A stretch of 64,000 nt of DNA, taken from Panulirus ornatus. Its lineage: Eukaryota > Arthropoda > Malacostraca > Decapoda > Palinuridae. The notes below the pieces were generated by a model. That model saw only the letters and a list, made by a program, of their open reading frames with translations. It did no database searches and was not told the DNA's origin. The stretch lies in the NCBI RefSeq assembly GCF_036320965.1, contig NC_092251.1:3906001-3970000 (forward strand), read 5' to 3'. This document shows, one piece after another, positions 16,301 to 30,539 of the stretch (the first letter of the stretch is position 1; every line of letters starts with the position of its first letter). Both the position numbers and the translations under genes were made by a program.

Positions 16301-19300
16301 AGGCCTCCCTCATCCTCAGCAGCTGCAGATCAAGGCCTCCCTCATCCTCAGCAGCTGCAGTCAGGATGTCCTCACCCTCAGCAGCTGCAGATCAAGGCCT
16401 CCCTCATCCTCAGCAGCTGCAGATCAGGGCCTCCCTCATCCTCAGCAGCTGCAGATCAGGGCCTCCCTCATCCTCAGCAGCTGCAGATCAAGGCCTCCCT
16501 CATCCTCAGCAGCTGCAGATCAAGGCCTCCCTCATCCTCAGCAGCTGCAGATCAAGGCCTCCCTCATCCTCAGCAGCTGCAGATCAAGGCCTCCCTCATC
16601 CTCAGCAGCTGCAGATCAAGGCCTCCCTCATCCTCAGCAGCTGCAGATCAAGGCCTCCCTCATCCTCAGCAGCTGCAGATCAAGGCCTCCCTCATCCTCA
16701 GCAGCTGCAGATCAAGGCCTCCCTCATCCTCAGCAGCTGCAGTCAGGATGTCCTCACCCTCAGCAGCTGCAGTCAGGATGTCCTCACCCTCAGCAGCTGC
16801 AGTCAGGATGTCCTCACCCTCAGCAGCTGCAGTCAGGATGTCCTCACCCTCAGCAGCTGCAGTCAGGATGTCCTCACCCTCAGCAGCTGCAGATCAAGGC
16901 CTCCCTCATCCTCAGCAGCTGCAGATCAAGGCCTCCCTCATCCTCAGCAGCTGCAGATCAAGGCCTCCCTCATCCTCAGCAGCTGCAGATCAAGGCCTCC
17001 CTCATCCTCAGCAGCTGCAGTCAGGATGTCCTCACCCTCAGCAGCTGCAGATCAAGGCCTCCCTCATCCTCAGCAGCTGCAGATCAAGGCCTCCCTCATC
17101 CTCAGCAGCTGCAGATCAAGGCCTCCCTCATCCTCAGCAGCTGCAGATCAAGGCCTCCCTCATCCTCAGCAGCTGCAGTCAGGATGTCCTCACCCTCAGC
17201 AGCTGCAGTCAGGATGTCCTCACCCTCAGCAGCTGCAGATCAAGGCCTCCCTCATCCTCAGCAGCTGCAGATCAAGGCCTCCCTCATCCTCAGCAGCTGC
17301 AGATCAAGGCCTCCCTCATCCTCAGCAGCTGCAGATCAAGGCCTCCCTCATCCTCAGCAGCTGCAGATCAAGGCCTCCCTCATCCTCAGCAGCTGCAGAT
17401 CAAGGCCTCCCTCATCCTCAGCAGCTGCAGATCAAGGCCTCCCTCATCCTCAGCAGCTGCAGATCAAGGCCTCCCTCATCCTCAGCAGCTGCAGATCAAG
17501 GCCTCCCTCATCCTCAGCAGCTGCAGATCAAGGCCTCCCTCATCCTCAGCAGCTGCAGATCAAGGCCTCCCTCATCCTCAGCAGCTGCAGTCAGGATGTC
17601 CTCACCCTCAGCAGCTGCAGATCAGGGCCTCCCTCATCCTCAGCAGCTGCAGATCAGGGCCTCCCTCATCCTCAGCAGCTGCAGATCAAGGCCTCCCTCA
17701 TCCTCAGCAGCTGCAGATCAAGGCCTCCCTCATCCTCAGCAGCTGCAGATCAAGGCCTCCCTCATCCTCAGCAGCTGCAGATCAGGGCCTCCCTCATCCT
17801 CAGCAGCTGCAGATCAGGGCCTCCCTCATCCTCAGCAGCTGCAGATCAGGGCCTCCCTCATCCTCAGCAGCTGCAGTCAGGATGTCCTCACCCTCAGCAG
17901 CTGCAGATCAGGGCCTCCCTCATCCTCAGCAGCTGCAGTCAGGATGTCCTCACCCTCAGCAGCTGCAGATCAGGGCCTCCCTCATCCTCAGCAGCTGCAG
18001 ATCAGGGCCTCCCTCATCCTCAGCAGCTGCAGATCAAGGCCTCCCTCATCCTCAGCAGCTGCAGATCAAGGCCTCCCTCATCCTCAGCAGCTGCAGATCA
18101 AGGCCTCCCTCATCCTCAGCAGCTGCAGATCAAGGCCTCCCTCATCCTCAGCAGCTGCAGATCAGGGCCTCCCTCATCCTCAGCAGCTGCAGATCAAGGC
18201 CTCCCTCATCCTCAGCAGCTGCAGATCAAGGCCTCCCTCATCCTCAGCAGCTGCAGATCAAGGCCTCCCTCATCCTCAGCAGCTGCAGATCAGGGCCTCC
18301 CTCATCCTCAGCAGCTGCAGATCAAGGCCTCCCTCATCCTCAGCAGCTGCAGATCAAGGCCTCCCTCATCCTCAGCAGCTGCAGATCAAGGCCTCCCTCA
18401 TCCTCAGCAGCTGCAGATCAAGGCCTCCCTCATCCTCAGCAGCTGCAGTCAGGATGTCCTCACCCTCAGCAGCTGCAGATCAGGGCCTCCCTCATCCTCA
18501 GCAGCTGCAGATCAAGGCCTCCCTCATCCTCAGCAGCTGCAGATCAAGGCCTCCCTCATCCTCAGCAGCTGCAGTCAGGATGTCCTCACCCTCAGCAGCT
18601 GCAGATCAAGGCCTCCCTCATCCTCAGCAGCTGCAGATCAGGGCCTCCCTCATCCTCAGCAGCTGCAGATCAGGGCCTCCCTCATCCTCAGCAGCTGCAG
18701 TCAGGATGTCCTCACCCTCAGCAGCTGCAGATCAAGGCCTCCCTCATCCTCAGCAGCTGCAGTCAGGATGTCCTCACCCTCAGCAGCTGCAGATCAAGGC
18801 CTCCCTCATCCTCAGCAGCTGCAGATCAAGGCCTCCCTCATCCTCAGCAGCTGCAGTCAGGATGTCCTCACCCTCAGCAGCTGCAGATCAAGGCCTCCCT
18901 CATCCTCAGCAGCTGCAGTCAGGATGTCCTCACCCTCAGCAGCTGCAGATCAGGGCCTCCCTCATCCTCAGCAGCTGCAGATCAAGGCCTCCCTCATCCT
19001 CAGCAGCTGCAGATCAGGGCCTCCCTCATCCTCAGCAGCTGCAGATCAAGGCCTCCCTCATCCTCAGCAGCTGCAGATCAGGGCCTCCCTCATCCTCAGC
19101 AGCTGCAGATCAAGGCCTCCCTCATCCTCAGCAGCTGCAGATCAAGGCCTCCCTCATCCTCAGCAGCTGCAGATCAAGGCCTCCCTCATCCTCAGCAGCT
19201 GCAGATCAAGGCCTCCCTCATCCTCAGCAGCTGCAGTCAGGATGTCCTCACCCTCAGCAGCTGCAGATCAAGGCCTCCCTCATCCTCAGCAGCTGCAGAT

Positions 19301-21283
19301 CAGGGCCTCCCTCATCCTCAGCAGCTGCAGATCAAGGCCTCCCTCATCCTCAGCAGCTGCAGATCAGGGCCTCCCTCATCCTCAGCAGCTGCAGATCAGG
19401 GCCTCCCTCATCCTCAGCAGCTGCAGTCAGGATGTCCTCACCCTCAGCAGCTGCAGATCAAGGCCTCCCTCATCCTCAGCAGCTGCAGATCAAGGCCTCC
19501 CTCATCCTCAGCAGCTGCAGATCAAGGCCTCCCTCATCCTCAGCAGCTGCAGATCAAGGCCTCCCTCATCCTCAGCAGCTGCAGATCAGGGCCTCCCTCA
19601 TCCTCAGCAGCTGCAGATCAAGGCCTCCCTCATCCTCAGCAGCTGCAGATCAAGGCCTCCCTCATCCTCAGCAGCTGCAGATCAAGGCCTCCCTCATCCT
19701 CAGCAGCTGCAGATCAAGGCCTCCCTCATCCTCAGCAGCTGCAGATCAAGGCCTCCCTCATCCTCAGCAGCTGCAGTCAGGATGTCCTCACCCTCAGCAG
19801 CTGCAGATCAAGGCCTCCCTCATCCTCAGCAGCTGCAGATCAAGGCCTCCCTCATCCTCAGCAGCTGCAGATCAAGGCCTCCCTCATCCTCAGCAGCTGC
19901 AGATCAAGGCCTCCCTCATCCTCAGCAGCTGCAGATCAAGGCCTCCCTCATCCTCAGCAGCTGCAGATCAAGGCCTCCCTCATCCTCAGCAGCTGCAGAT
20001 CAAGGCCTCCCTCATCCTCAGCAGCTGCAGATCAAGGCCTCCCTCATCCTCAGCAGCTGCAGTCAGGATGTCCTCACCCTCAGCAGCTGCAGATCAAGGC
20101 CTCCCTCATCCTCAGCAGCTGCAGATCAGGGCCTCCCTCATCCTCAGCAGCTGCAGATCAAGGCCTCCCTCATCCTCAGCAGCTGCAGATCAAGGCCTCC
20201 CTCATCCTCAGCAGCTGCAGTCAGGATGTCCTCACCCTCAGCAGCTGCAGATCAAGGCCTCCCTCATCCTCAGCAGCTGCAGATCAAGGCCTCCCTCATC
20301 CTCAGCAGCTGCAGATCAGGGCCTCCCTCATCCTCAGCAGCTGCAGATCAAGGCCTCCCTCATCCTCAGCAGCTGCAGTCAGGATGTCCTCACCCTCAGC
20401 AGCTGCAGATCAGGGCCTCCCTCATCCTCAGCAGCTGCAGTCAGGATGTCCTCACCCTCAGCAGCTGCAGATCAGGGCCTCCCTCATCCTCAGCAGCTGC
20501 AGATCAGGGCCTCCCTCATCCTCAGCAGCTGCAGTCAGGATGTCCTCACCCTCAGCAGCTGCAGATCAAGGCCTCCCTCATCCTCAGCAGCTGCAGATCA
20601 AGGCCTCCCTCATCCTCAGCAGCTGCAGATCAAGGCCTCCCTCATCCTCAGCAGCTGCAGATCAAGGCCTCCCTCATCCTCAGCAGCTGCAGATCAGGGC
20701 CTCCCTCATCCTCAGCAGCTGCAGATCAAGGCCTCCCTCATCCTCAGCAGCTGCAGATCAGGGCCTCCCTCATCCTCAGCAGCTGCAGATCAAGGCCTCC
20801 CTCATCCTCAGCAGCTGCAGATCAGGGCCTCCCTCATCCTCAGCAGCTGCAGATCAAGGCCTCCCTCATCCTCAGCAGCTGCAGATCAAGGCCTCCCTCA
20901 TCCTCAGCAGCTGCAGATCAAGGCCTCCCTCATCCTCAGCAGCTGCAGATCAAGGCCTCCCTCATCCTCAGCAGCTGCAGATCAAGGCCTCCCTCATCCT
21001 CAGCAGCTGCAGATCAAGGCCTCCCTCATCCTCAGCAGCTGCAGATCAAGGCCTCCCTCATCCTCAGCAGCTGCAGATCAAGGCCTCCCTCATCCTCAGC
21101 AGCTGCAGTCAGGATGTCCTCACCCTCAGCAGCTGCAGATCAAGGCCTCCCTCATCCTCAGCAGCTGCAGTCAGGATGTCCTCACCCTCAGCAGCTGCAG
21201 ATCAGGGCCTCCCTCATCCTCAGCAGCTGCAGATCAAGGCCTCCCTCATCCTCAGCAGCTGCAGTCAGGATGTCCTCACCCTC
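13308..21283. repeat. 8-kb minisatellite, about 250 units of 30-32 bp
   Basis: Every unit contains CAGCAGCTGCAG, followed by one of a few variants. The commonest, about 200 copies of 32 bp, reads ATCAAGGCCTCCCTCATCCT or ATCAGGGCCTCCCTCATCCT. About 40 copies of 30 bp read TCAGGATGTCCTCACCCT. The first ~310 bp hold rarer 31- and 33-bp forms. Beyond about 13,620 I saw no private substitutions, only the order of unit types varies, and five 30-bp units run consecutively at about 16,740-16,890. The unit contains no TAA, TAG or TGA in forward orientation and 32 is not a multiple of three, so all three forward frames stay open for about 2,600 codons and read the same peptide cycle. This is not evidence of a protein. 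No CpG was seen in the array. Each unit carries a CAGCTG E-box. Confidence 0.97.
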
Positions 21284-21352
21284 TCCCCGTTTTTCTCGTT
21301 TGCAATTTCTAATGGCACTTCTGATTTATTAATACTTCTCCTTTATACTTTT

Positions 21353-21620
21353 TCATGCCTCACCTTCAACTCCGTAATTGATTCCTCCATGCCCAAATGT
21401 CAGTGCTACCAATCGGCCACCGGTTCCTCCATGCCTCGTTGTTAATGTCATCACTCCATCACCGGTTCCTCCATGACTTACCATCAGTCCCTGCTTTCCG
21501 TCACTGATTTCTCCATGCCTCGCCGGGAACACCGTCACTCCGTCATTGGTTTCCCCAAGTCATACCATCAATGCCTCCATTCCGTAATTGGTTCCTGACT
21601 GCTTTACCGTTAATGCCTGA
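21353..21620. repeat. Degenerate ~45-55 bp tandem repeat
   Basis: The theme CATCACCGGTTCCTCCATGCC recurs five to six times with heavy divergence, directly to the right of the large array. It looks like an older, unrelated minisatellite. Confidence 0.65.
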
Positions 21621-21710
21621 TATCTCCGAAATGCCTTGCCACCACAACCACCATTCCATCACGGGTCCCGACTGTGTCGTACGGATACAAGTCTTCTGGA
21701 TTAAAACGCA

Positions 21711-22059
21711 GTAGAAAGGAAGAGTGTGGATGTAATGGAAATGGAATACCTCAAGGACGATACGTAAAGGCGGGTTGATCATGTCATGAGTGACAGTGTA
21801 AGGGAGAGGTGTGGTAGTGAGCGAAGTGTGATTGAGAGAGCCGACCAAGATGTGTTGATGTGGTACGGACATATGGAGAGGATGAGCGATGAAAGGTTGT
21901 CTAAGAGGCATTTGCACGAAACACAGGGAACACTGGGTAGCAGAAAGACCAAGAAGGAGATGAAAGGGCGTAGTAGATGAGGCTTTAGGTCATCGTGGAT
22001 TGAATATTCAGGAGGATGACTGGAGTGCACTGGATAGAATAACTTGGGTGATGTGGTAG
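21711..22059 (+). mobile_element. Decayed non-LTR retrotransposon, 3' end of the reverse-transcriptase ORF
   Basis: The frame at 21,711-21,979 reads VDVMEMEYLK, then VRERCGSERSVIERADQDVL and WYGHMERMSDERLSKR. This matches the region after the reverse-transcriptase domain of animal LINE ORF2 proteins (R-x-R-C-G...V..R....VL.W.GH.ERM...RL.K). A TAA interrupts it at codon 20. After a +1 frameshift the reading resumes at 21,973 with EALGHRGLNIQEDDWSALDR, also typical of this tail, and stops at 22,057. One stop and one frameshift make it a dead fragment. No 5' part or target-site duplication was found, so this is probably a 5'-truncated insertion. The family match is from recognition, not a search. 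Confidence 0.82.
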
Positions 22060-22489
22060 ATGGGGGGCGGCATGCTCCCAATGAGCTGAGCCAGGACATG
22101 CTAAGCAGTCAACATTAGTCTATGGGGCTTGGATACGGACAGTAAGCTCTGGTCTCGGTACTATAACATACATGAAAGCTAGAGATTAAAAGCGTTCAGA
22201 TGTAGTCACTGTTCATATTGTTCGTGACGCTAATTCGTGGGGAAAGGAGATTGCACATGATACATCCAGTGTCCAAACTTGTCACCGATATTTTTCAAAA
22301 ACCTCATCAGGATAATTGTTTCAAAATTTGTCGAGGGATTTTAGCGAGAGACGGCTGGCTAGTGTGCTCCCGTGGAGGAGAGAATACTGCTGGGGGTCTC
22401 CTAGAACTATTCGTTCTGCCACGGACGGGGAGACAGGCTCGTAAAGATTGGTCAGGGAACACGTATTTCTGCCGCTGGGTCCTCGTTGA

Positions 22490-22493
<4 letters not shown>
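22060..22493. other. Intergenic DNA, no gene recognised
   Basis: Unique sequence with one 121-codon frame (22,218-22,583) that runs into the GA tract. No domain recognised. Part may be the 3' tail of the preceding LINE fragment. Confidence 0.4.

Positions 22494-22564
<71 letters not shown>
22494..22564. repeat. (GA)n microsatellite with purine-rich tail
   Basis: GA tract of about 70 bp, followed to about 22,680 by purine-biased GAAA/GGAAA-rich sequence. Confidence 0.97.
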
Positions 22565-22570
<6 letters not shown>

Positions 22571-22689
22571 GGGAAGAAAATGAAAGAGGGAAAAAGAAAG
22601 AAAGAAAAGGAAAGAAAAGGAGAGACAAGACAATGAAAAAAAAATTAAAAAGAGTGAGTGAGAATAAGAAGAAACTGAGGGTTGAAGAA

Positions 22690-23444
22690 AGGCTATTGCA
22701 GACTAAGTAGGTACATAGAGGATTTACCCGACTTGCAACACACACAGACCAGAGCCGTCCGATTTGCAGAACCCACACAACAGAGTCATAAAACTTGCAG
22801 AACCTGCACGTTAGGAGGTCCAGGGAAGGGGGGAAAAAAGAACCACCAACCACTGCAGCAGCAGCAGCAATTCCTCGCTCACTCCCACAAATTCCCAGCG
22901 GCGCGGACCTGCTGATCAGTGGGAATGAAATACAGACCCTAAGTTTGTCAAGCTGTGAGGCCGGGCAAGTTACAGCTCAGGGGGAGTTGGGTCGAGGGGG
23001 GCTGGCTGGTTGGTTGCCTGCCTTCAGCCAGCACCTCACCAGTCGCCCTTCCCTTGTGTCCTCCTCTCCTTCGTCTTCTTCGTCTACAACAGATATTTTC
23101 CTTCTGGATGCTATCAAACAGGATCCGAGTGTGTGGAGGCCACAACTGGAAGGTCTTTTCTGTGGATTCGGATACTGATAGATTCGCAGTTCGACTGGGG
23201 TTCAGACTATAAATGAAAGATTCGTTCTGTGTATTCGGGCATAGAGAGATGAAGGATTCAGAGTGTGTGTCGTGGTTAGTAATAATATTTTATCGTGAAC
23301 ATTTTAATTTTCTTATCCTTATCATCGAAATTTACATTATAGCCCATCTTCCGTGGTTATAGAAGTTATTGCAATGATAGAGACTATACAGGTTACAGGA
23401 TATAGAGTGTTTAGATAGTGTATTACTCAAATGAAGAAGATCAA
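22690..23444. other. Intergenic DNA, no gene recognised
   Basis: Unique sequence including (GCA)n around 22,853-22,869. Frames up to 127 codons lack recognisable domains. Confidence 0.4.
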
Positions 23445-23454
23445 AGAGATTAAG

Positions 23455-23588
23455 TGCTCACTTACCAGAGTAGTAACACTAACAGGAAGCCATGGGGCCC
23501 TTGCCAAGGTGGTAACACTGTCAAAGGACTATTGGTCCCCTGCTAGGGTGGTAACGCTGACAGGAGTCTCTTTGTACCCTGCTAGTCA
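23455..23588. repeat. ~50-bp minisatellite, about 2.5 copies
   Basis: GTGGTAACACTGWCA recurs at roughly 50-bp spacing with matching flanks (CCTTGCCAAGG / CCTGCTAGGG). Confidence 0.75.
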
Positions 23589-23595
23589 TTTCTCA

Positions 23596-24944
<1,349 letters not shown>

Positions 24945-25140
24945 GCAGGGGAACACAGAGGACGAAGGGGTTAGTGAGGACGAGGTGCAGGGGATTTGTT
25001 GAGGACGACGTGTAGATGATTCATGTGGACAACGTGCATGGGATTACTGAAGACGACGTGAAGGGGATTACTGAGAACGACGTGCAGGGGATTAATAAGT
25101 ACGAGGTGCAGGGGATTAGAAAAGAGGATGTGTTTGGAGG
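24945..25140. repeat. 24-bp degenerate minisatellite, about 8 copies
   Basis: GACGTGCAGGGGATTACTGA-like units recur every 24-25 bp with substitutions. Confidence 0.8.
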
Positions 25141-25189
25141 ATTAGATAGGTCGAGGCTGAATTAATGACAAAATACCATCGACCCCAAC

Positions 25190-25320
25190 AGCACGACCAT
25201 TAAGCAGGGGAGTACGACCACTGAGCACGACGGTACGACCTTTAGGTATGATGTCGTGCGGTCGTACCGTCATTTCTAAGGGTCGTACCGTCGTGCACAA
25301 GGATCGTACTCTCGTGTTCA
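25190..25320. repeat. Foldback-like element, copy 5 (compact inverted pair)
   Basis: The left arm (GAGCACGACGGTACGACC, near 25,216) and right arms (CGGTCGTACCGTC and GGGTCGTACCGTCGTGCACA, 25,258-25,300) are in opposite orientation with almost no spacer. The core found in other copies is missing, so the DNA could fold into one hairpin. Confidence 0.72.
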
Positions 25321-26169
25321 AAATGTTTAAGAATGATCATTATGAATCAGACCGTACTGGAAACGCAGTATCAATCATTGTATCAGATCAAAGAAACTAA
25401 AGTTAGTTAAACACTTAACCTGATCCCCCACACAGCGCCGAAACCAAATTACTTATTTTCTACACATACGCTCTCGGTGTCAGAAACAGTTGCAGGTGTT
25501 TTGTGGGTAGATGGGAAACACGCAGGGGCTGTGTGTACCTGATGCACCTCCAAGAACTAGTAATAGAAGTAAAGATAAATAGATAGATGTATAGATAGAT
25601 GGTATGAGTAGAACATTCTATAGATCCTGAATTACATTAGTCAAGCAGTTTCTATTTGATAGCCATCGGAAAACAGGGTTGAAAAGGGTTGAAAACCCTG
25701 GTTAGAATAGTCCCGTGGTGAGAAAATGAGCCTAATTAGGGCGCCGGTTATAGAGTGTTGAAATTTGTATAATAAGAAAGATCAAGGATAGAGATGCTTA
25801 AGGTCAGGATTGAATCCTTTATAAGGCTTTACCTTATATCAGATCCTTCCCAGAAAAGCTGTTGACGACCACAGACTGACGAAAATAATCCCCCGTCGTG
25901 TGGTAGAGGCTGTTTGATGTCTGGATGGCCATGGACTCGGTACAAGACCTGAGTGACTAGCAAATAGGAGGAGGAAAAAAAATAGGGACGTGTATATACG
26001 ATGGGAAATAAAATGGGAGGAGGGGGGAAAAATTAGGGGTGTGTATATAAGAGGGAAAATAAAATTGGAGAGACTTTTATGCCACAAGTCTTCATGTAAG
26101 AGATCAAAATGGTGACTGAAATCAATTTTCAGATGAAGCCTGATTGTAGGATAAGCACTCTGAAAAGGT
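25321..26169. other. Intergenic DNA, no gene recognised
   Basis: Unique sequence with a short (AGAT)n-like patch near 25,575-25,605 and a paired GGAAAATAAAAT motif near 26,000-26,070. Confidence 0.45.
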
Positions 26170-26420
26170 GAAGGTGTAGCATCCCCCTCAGGTGTTCCAT
26201 TAGGTGTAGGTGACAGTGTATCCGTCCAAGTGCTTCAGCAGGTGTAGATGAATACGTAATAGCCCCCAGATGCTTCAACAGGTGTACGAGAAGGTATCGT
26301 AGTTCCTAGGGTGTATCAGCAGGTGTAGGTGAAGGTCAGGGTGCTTCAGAAAGTGTGAGGGAAGGTGAAGCAGTACCTTCAGGAGGTGCTTCAGAAGGAG
26401 TAAGAGAAGATGAGTCAGTC
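26170..26420. repeat. ~50-bp degenerate minisatellite, about 5 copies
   Basis: GTGCTTCAGCAGGTGTAGGT-like blocks recur with variable linkers. Confidence 0.75.
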
Positions 26421-27396
<976 letters not shown>

Positions 27397-27439
27397 TGGG
27401 GAAAAAAGCAGAAAGAGATCAGTTAGAGCTTATCTGACG

Positions 27440-27715
27440 TTCGTAGACGTGGCTGTTGGAGATTCAAGGGATGGAGGAAGAAGGGGAAGACGAAAGAATG
27501 AGTAGAATTACATGTTGAACACCGTTCGAGGAAAGAAGGAAGCATCATAACGGTCAATCTTCGTGTTGCTGTTCTCCACACGGAAACTGTGGGAGGCAGC
27601 AGTCGCTGAAGTGCCACGGTTCCGAGGCTTAAGTGGCTGAGACGCGCGCAGGCAACTCACGACAGCAGTAGCCGAAATAATACCTGTGGGTCCTCTTCTG
27701 TTTCTTCTGTGCATC
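27440..27715 (-). mobile_element. Decayed LINE fragment, extreme C-terminus of the RT ORF
   Basis: On the minus strand the translation includes SHSFRVENSNTKIDRYDASF then FPRT. The pattern R-Y-x-x-S-F-F-P-R-T followed by W-N-x-L-P is the hallmark near the end of jockey/CR1-type ORF2 proteins. Just downstream another frame continues with CNSTHSFVFP-like residues, implying a frameshift. The frame upstream (ISATAVVSCLRASQPLK) is not diagnostic. A dead, truncated copy. Confidence 0.7.
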
Positions 27716-30539
27716 GTTCATGTCACATGATATTTTCTACCTCATCTACAGTTCATGGCTGAAAATAAAAACGTACACCACACTGATGATGATTCAGAGA
27801 TGATTATAACTTTACTGAATCTATCGCTGGTAACTCCGTCATCTTGGTCAAGTCATCACACGACTTTCAAAACGTTTCTATGATGGTCGTCATTTCGAGT
27901 GGTATGTAGCAAAGCGATTGTGTTCTGACCTGTGCAAGAGGCTACCAAAGCTACCTAAGTCCCTCTGGCACTTTACCGAAGTAATTGATTGCAATTGCAC
28001 TCAGAAAATGAACGTTCACAGTTCACAGACCCGCTCCTGAAGGCTATGAAAAATTCATAGGATCCAAAGACATGATACATTTCACAGTTTCTCTGTGCAT
28101 GACGGTATGAGCTATCTACAACAATGAAGTAGATGTGTCGTTGCTTCGTCTTTAACTTTCCATAGCTGAAGAGACTGAGTCTATTGGTATTGTCATCATT
28201 ATTCATAAGCAATGGTGTTGAATTCTGTGCAACACACTATCAAAGTTTCAACTTTACCCATTGATTTAAAAAGAGATAGATCTACAGAAGATATCTAATT
28301 AACACTAATTAATGACTACATTTTTTTACCGTTAGAATTTGGGGACGATTTGTCTTCTGGTACAATAAACCTCATATGTATTATGCTAATTATATTGTAA
28401 AGTACATTACAGTTCTAATTTCCTGAATTATCATCGCTATAATTTTGCCCTTCGTTCTAATTCTTGCTGGACTTTAACTTAGACACGTTCAATATTTCTA
28501 TCATTTTAGTAATTTTTTGTTCTTGTAAACCTTTTGAATGGCGACAAGTTCTTCACATATCACATTCATCAGTGACTTATGTATTCTGTGATCAAACAGC
28601 CATTTGGCTCTGACGAGATGGTAAAAGGTAATAAATACACCCATAAGCATGATGTTTTCAGATGCCAGATTGCTGTTTGACATACCTTACTTACAATGGC
28701 ATCTATTTTACAACGAGTTAATTTGCTGTTTGATTTTCTTTGTGTGTGACCGTTCCGCCTCCTTTGTATCATCCACTTGACTAACCCAGGCTAGAATGTA
28801 GGTCGCTCCTCAGCTGTCCTCTGGGTTCTGCAATTCATCAGAGACCCAACACAGGACTGAGCACCTCACATCTCATGCCTGTGTCTGGGTTTTTTTTAAA
28901 GTTGAATTTTAGATTATTCCTGTCCAGCTGTTCTTCTAATCTGTTGAAACCTGAAGGTATGAAGATAAAACTTTTGATCTCTCGCCTGGAGCTCTCTTGA
29001 AGATGCTTCAAACCTCTAGAAAAGACTATTCACAAGATCTCCATCTCTTGTGCTGAACGGGTATTCGTCGATCGCCAGGTCCATTGATTTGCATACCTCA
29101 TCAAGCCAGCCAGCACCAGCATTCTTCACTTCAGATCCGTCCGGACATTACAGAGTCGAGGGAAAGGTATTCCTTATCCCCTGAGGTATTGTCAGTGGCG
29201 ACTCAACACAAGAGCTGTATCTCAAGTTCTTTGAACCGGAACAGAAGGCAGACCTGACTTAGAGCATCGGTTTCTCTCCATAATACACGAGTACAAGAGA
29301 TGATATTCCGGTCTAATGAACCTTATTCGACAACTCTCCAGTTATTAATCAACGAAGCCAGTCATGAGACTGCTAGACCTTATAATTACCAGCACAAGCT
29401 GACCAGAAGCGGCTGCCTTACCTTTACTACCTTCCCCAGCACCTGGGCACAGTCAGCTTCCTGAACATCATAATTTGTTTATTGTCACCTCAGCCGCTCA
29501 GGGACCTCCCAGGTGCCAGCCACAAACGGCTTGTTGGAGATTTTCCCTAAACTCTAGGACTCTCTGGCTGGCTGAGCGCTCGCCACCACTACCACTCTGC
29601 TCACCAACCCTTGACTTAACGGGGGATTTAAGGCTCTCTCCCGGCACCAGGGTGTGAGGCTCGTCAAGACTTCCCACACATCCGTCACCGAGGTCCTGGC
29701 AGCCTCGTCTGGTGACATGGTTCGACAGGCCTCCCCCTTGCCAGACTTCACGAAAGGGATCTTTGACGGGAACGATGGACAGATAAACCAAATACAACAT
29801 CAGCGACTTATTAATTGTTTTTCTGAGACTCAAGTTTGATTACATTGTTTTAAGGGGCTGACCCAGTTTATATTTCGTTCTCTGTCATTACCAGTATCAT
29901 CTCTGACAGCAAACCAGTTTTGCAAAAGGTAAGGTTAATATCTGTAGTTCCGTGGCGTTGGGTGAATGTTGGATTAAGCCGAAGGTACCGTCAATAATCG
30001 GATCTTAAACTACAGCATAGTGACCTGACACTGGAGACATAACAGCCAGATTACCAACCATGACGACTGTTCATGATAAGCCAACAATGTGACTGTCTTT
30101 GAGGGGAATGAGTGTGGCCATGGCGGATGTGTCAGATAACTTTTATCACTCCCATGCCAGTGTTCATAACTTATGACCATGACATCCATATCAACGTTGC
30201 TCCACTTTAGAGTGAAACGCAGTTTATATTTCCTGTTGTTATCTAGTTAATCCATCTTGCCACCGATCGTTATCAGAGGCATCATTCATTAAACTATCTG
30301 ATATTCTATCTGTGACGCTTTGAGTCTTGGGAAAAAAAAAAAGTTGATTTTTCTTCCTGTTAATCAATTCAATCATCTGCAGTCAGGCACCAGACCGACA
30401 TATCGCTGTAGCCATTCTAAATGTCTAAATGTACCGTGGTAATTCCTCTGTGATGCTTTGTTATCAAAAGCTATAATTGTTTGGGTCAGATCCGTGTCAT
30501 GATAATCCAGTCGATGGCGACGTGTGACGGCAAGGTTAC
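27716..30539. other. Intergenic DNA, 2.8 kb, no gene recognised
   Basis: Mostly unique sequence. Frames of up to 111 codons (29,498-29,833, minus) show no domain. No RNA gene or repeat family was identified. Confidence 0.45.

Noticed and set aside
13308..21283. CRISPR array
   Set aside because: Units are directly joined with no unique spacers, the genome is eukaryotic, and no cas genes are present.
13386..21445. Three giant overlapping open frames as genes for repeat proteins
   Set aside because: The repeat is not a multiple of three and lacks forward stops, so open frames are automatic. All three frames read the same peptide cycle, and there is no codon-level constraint or start context.
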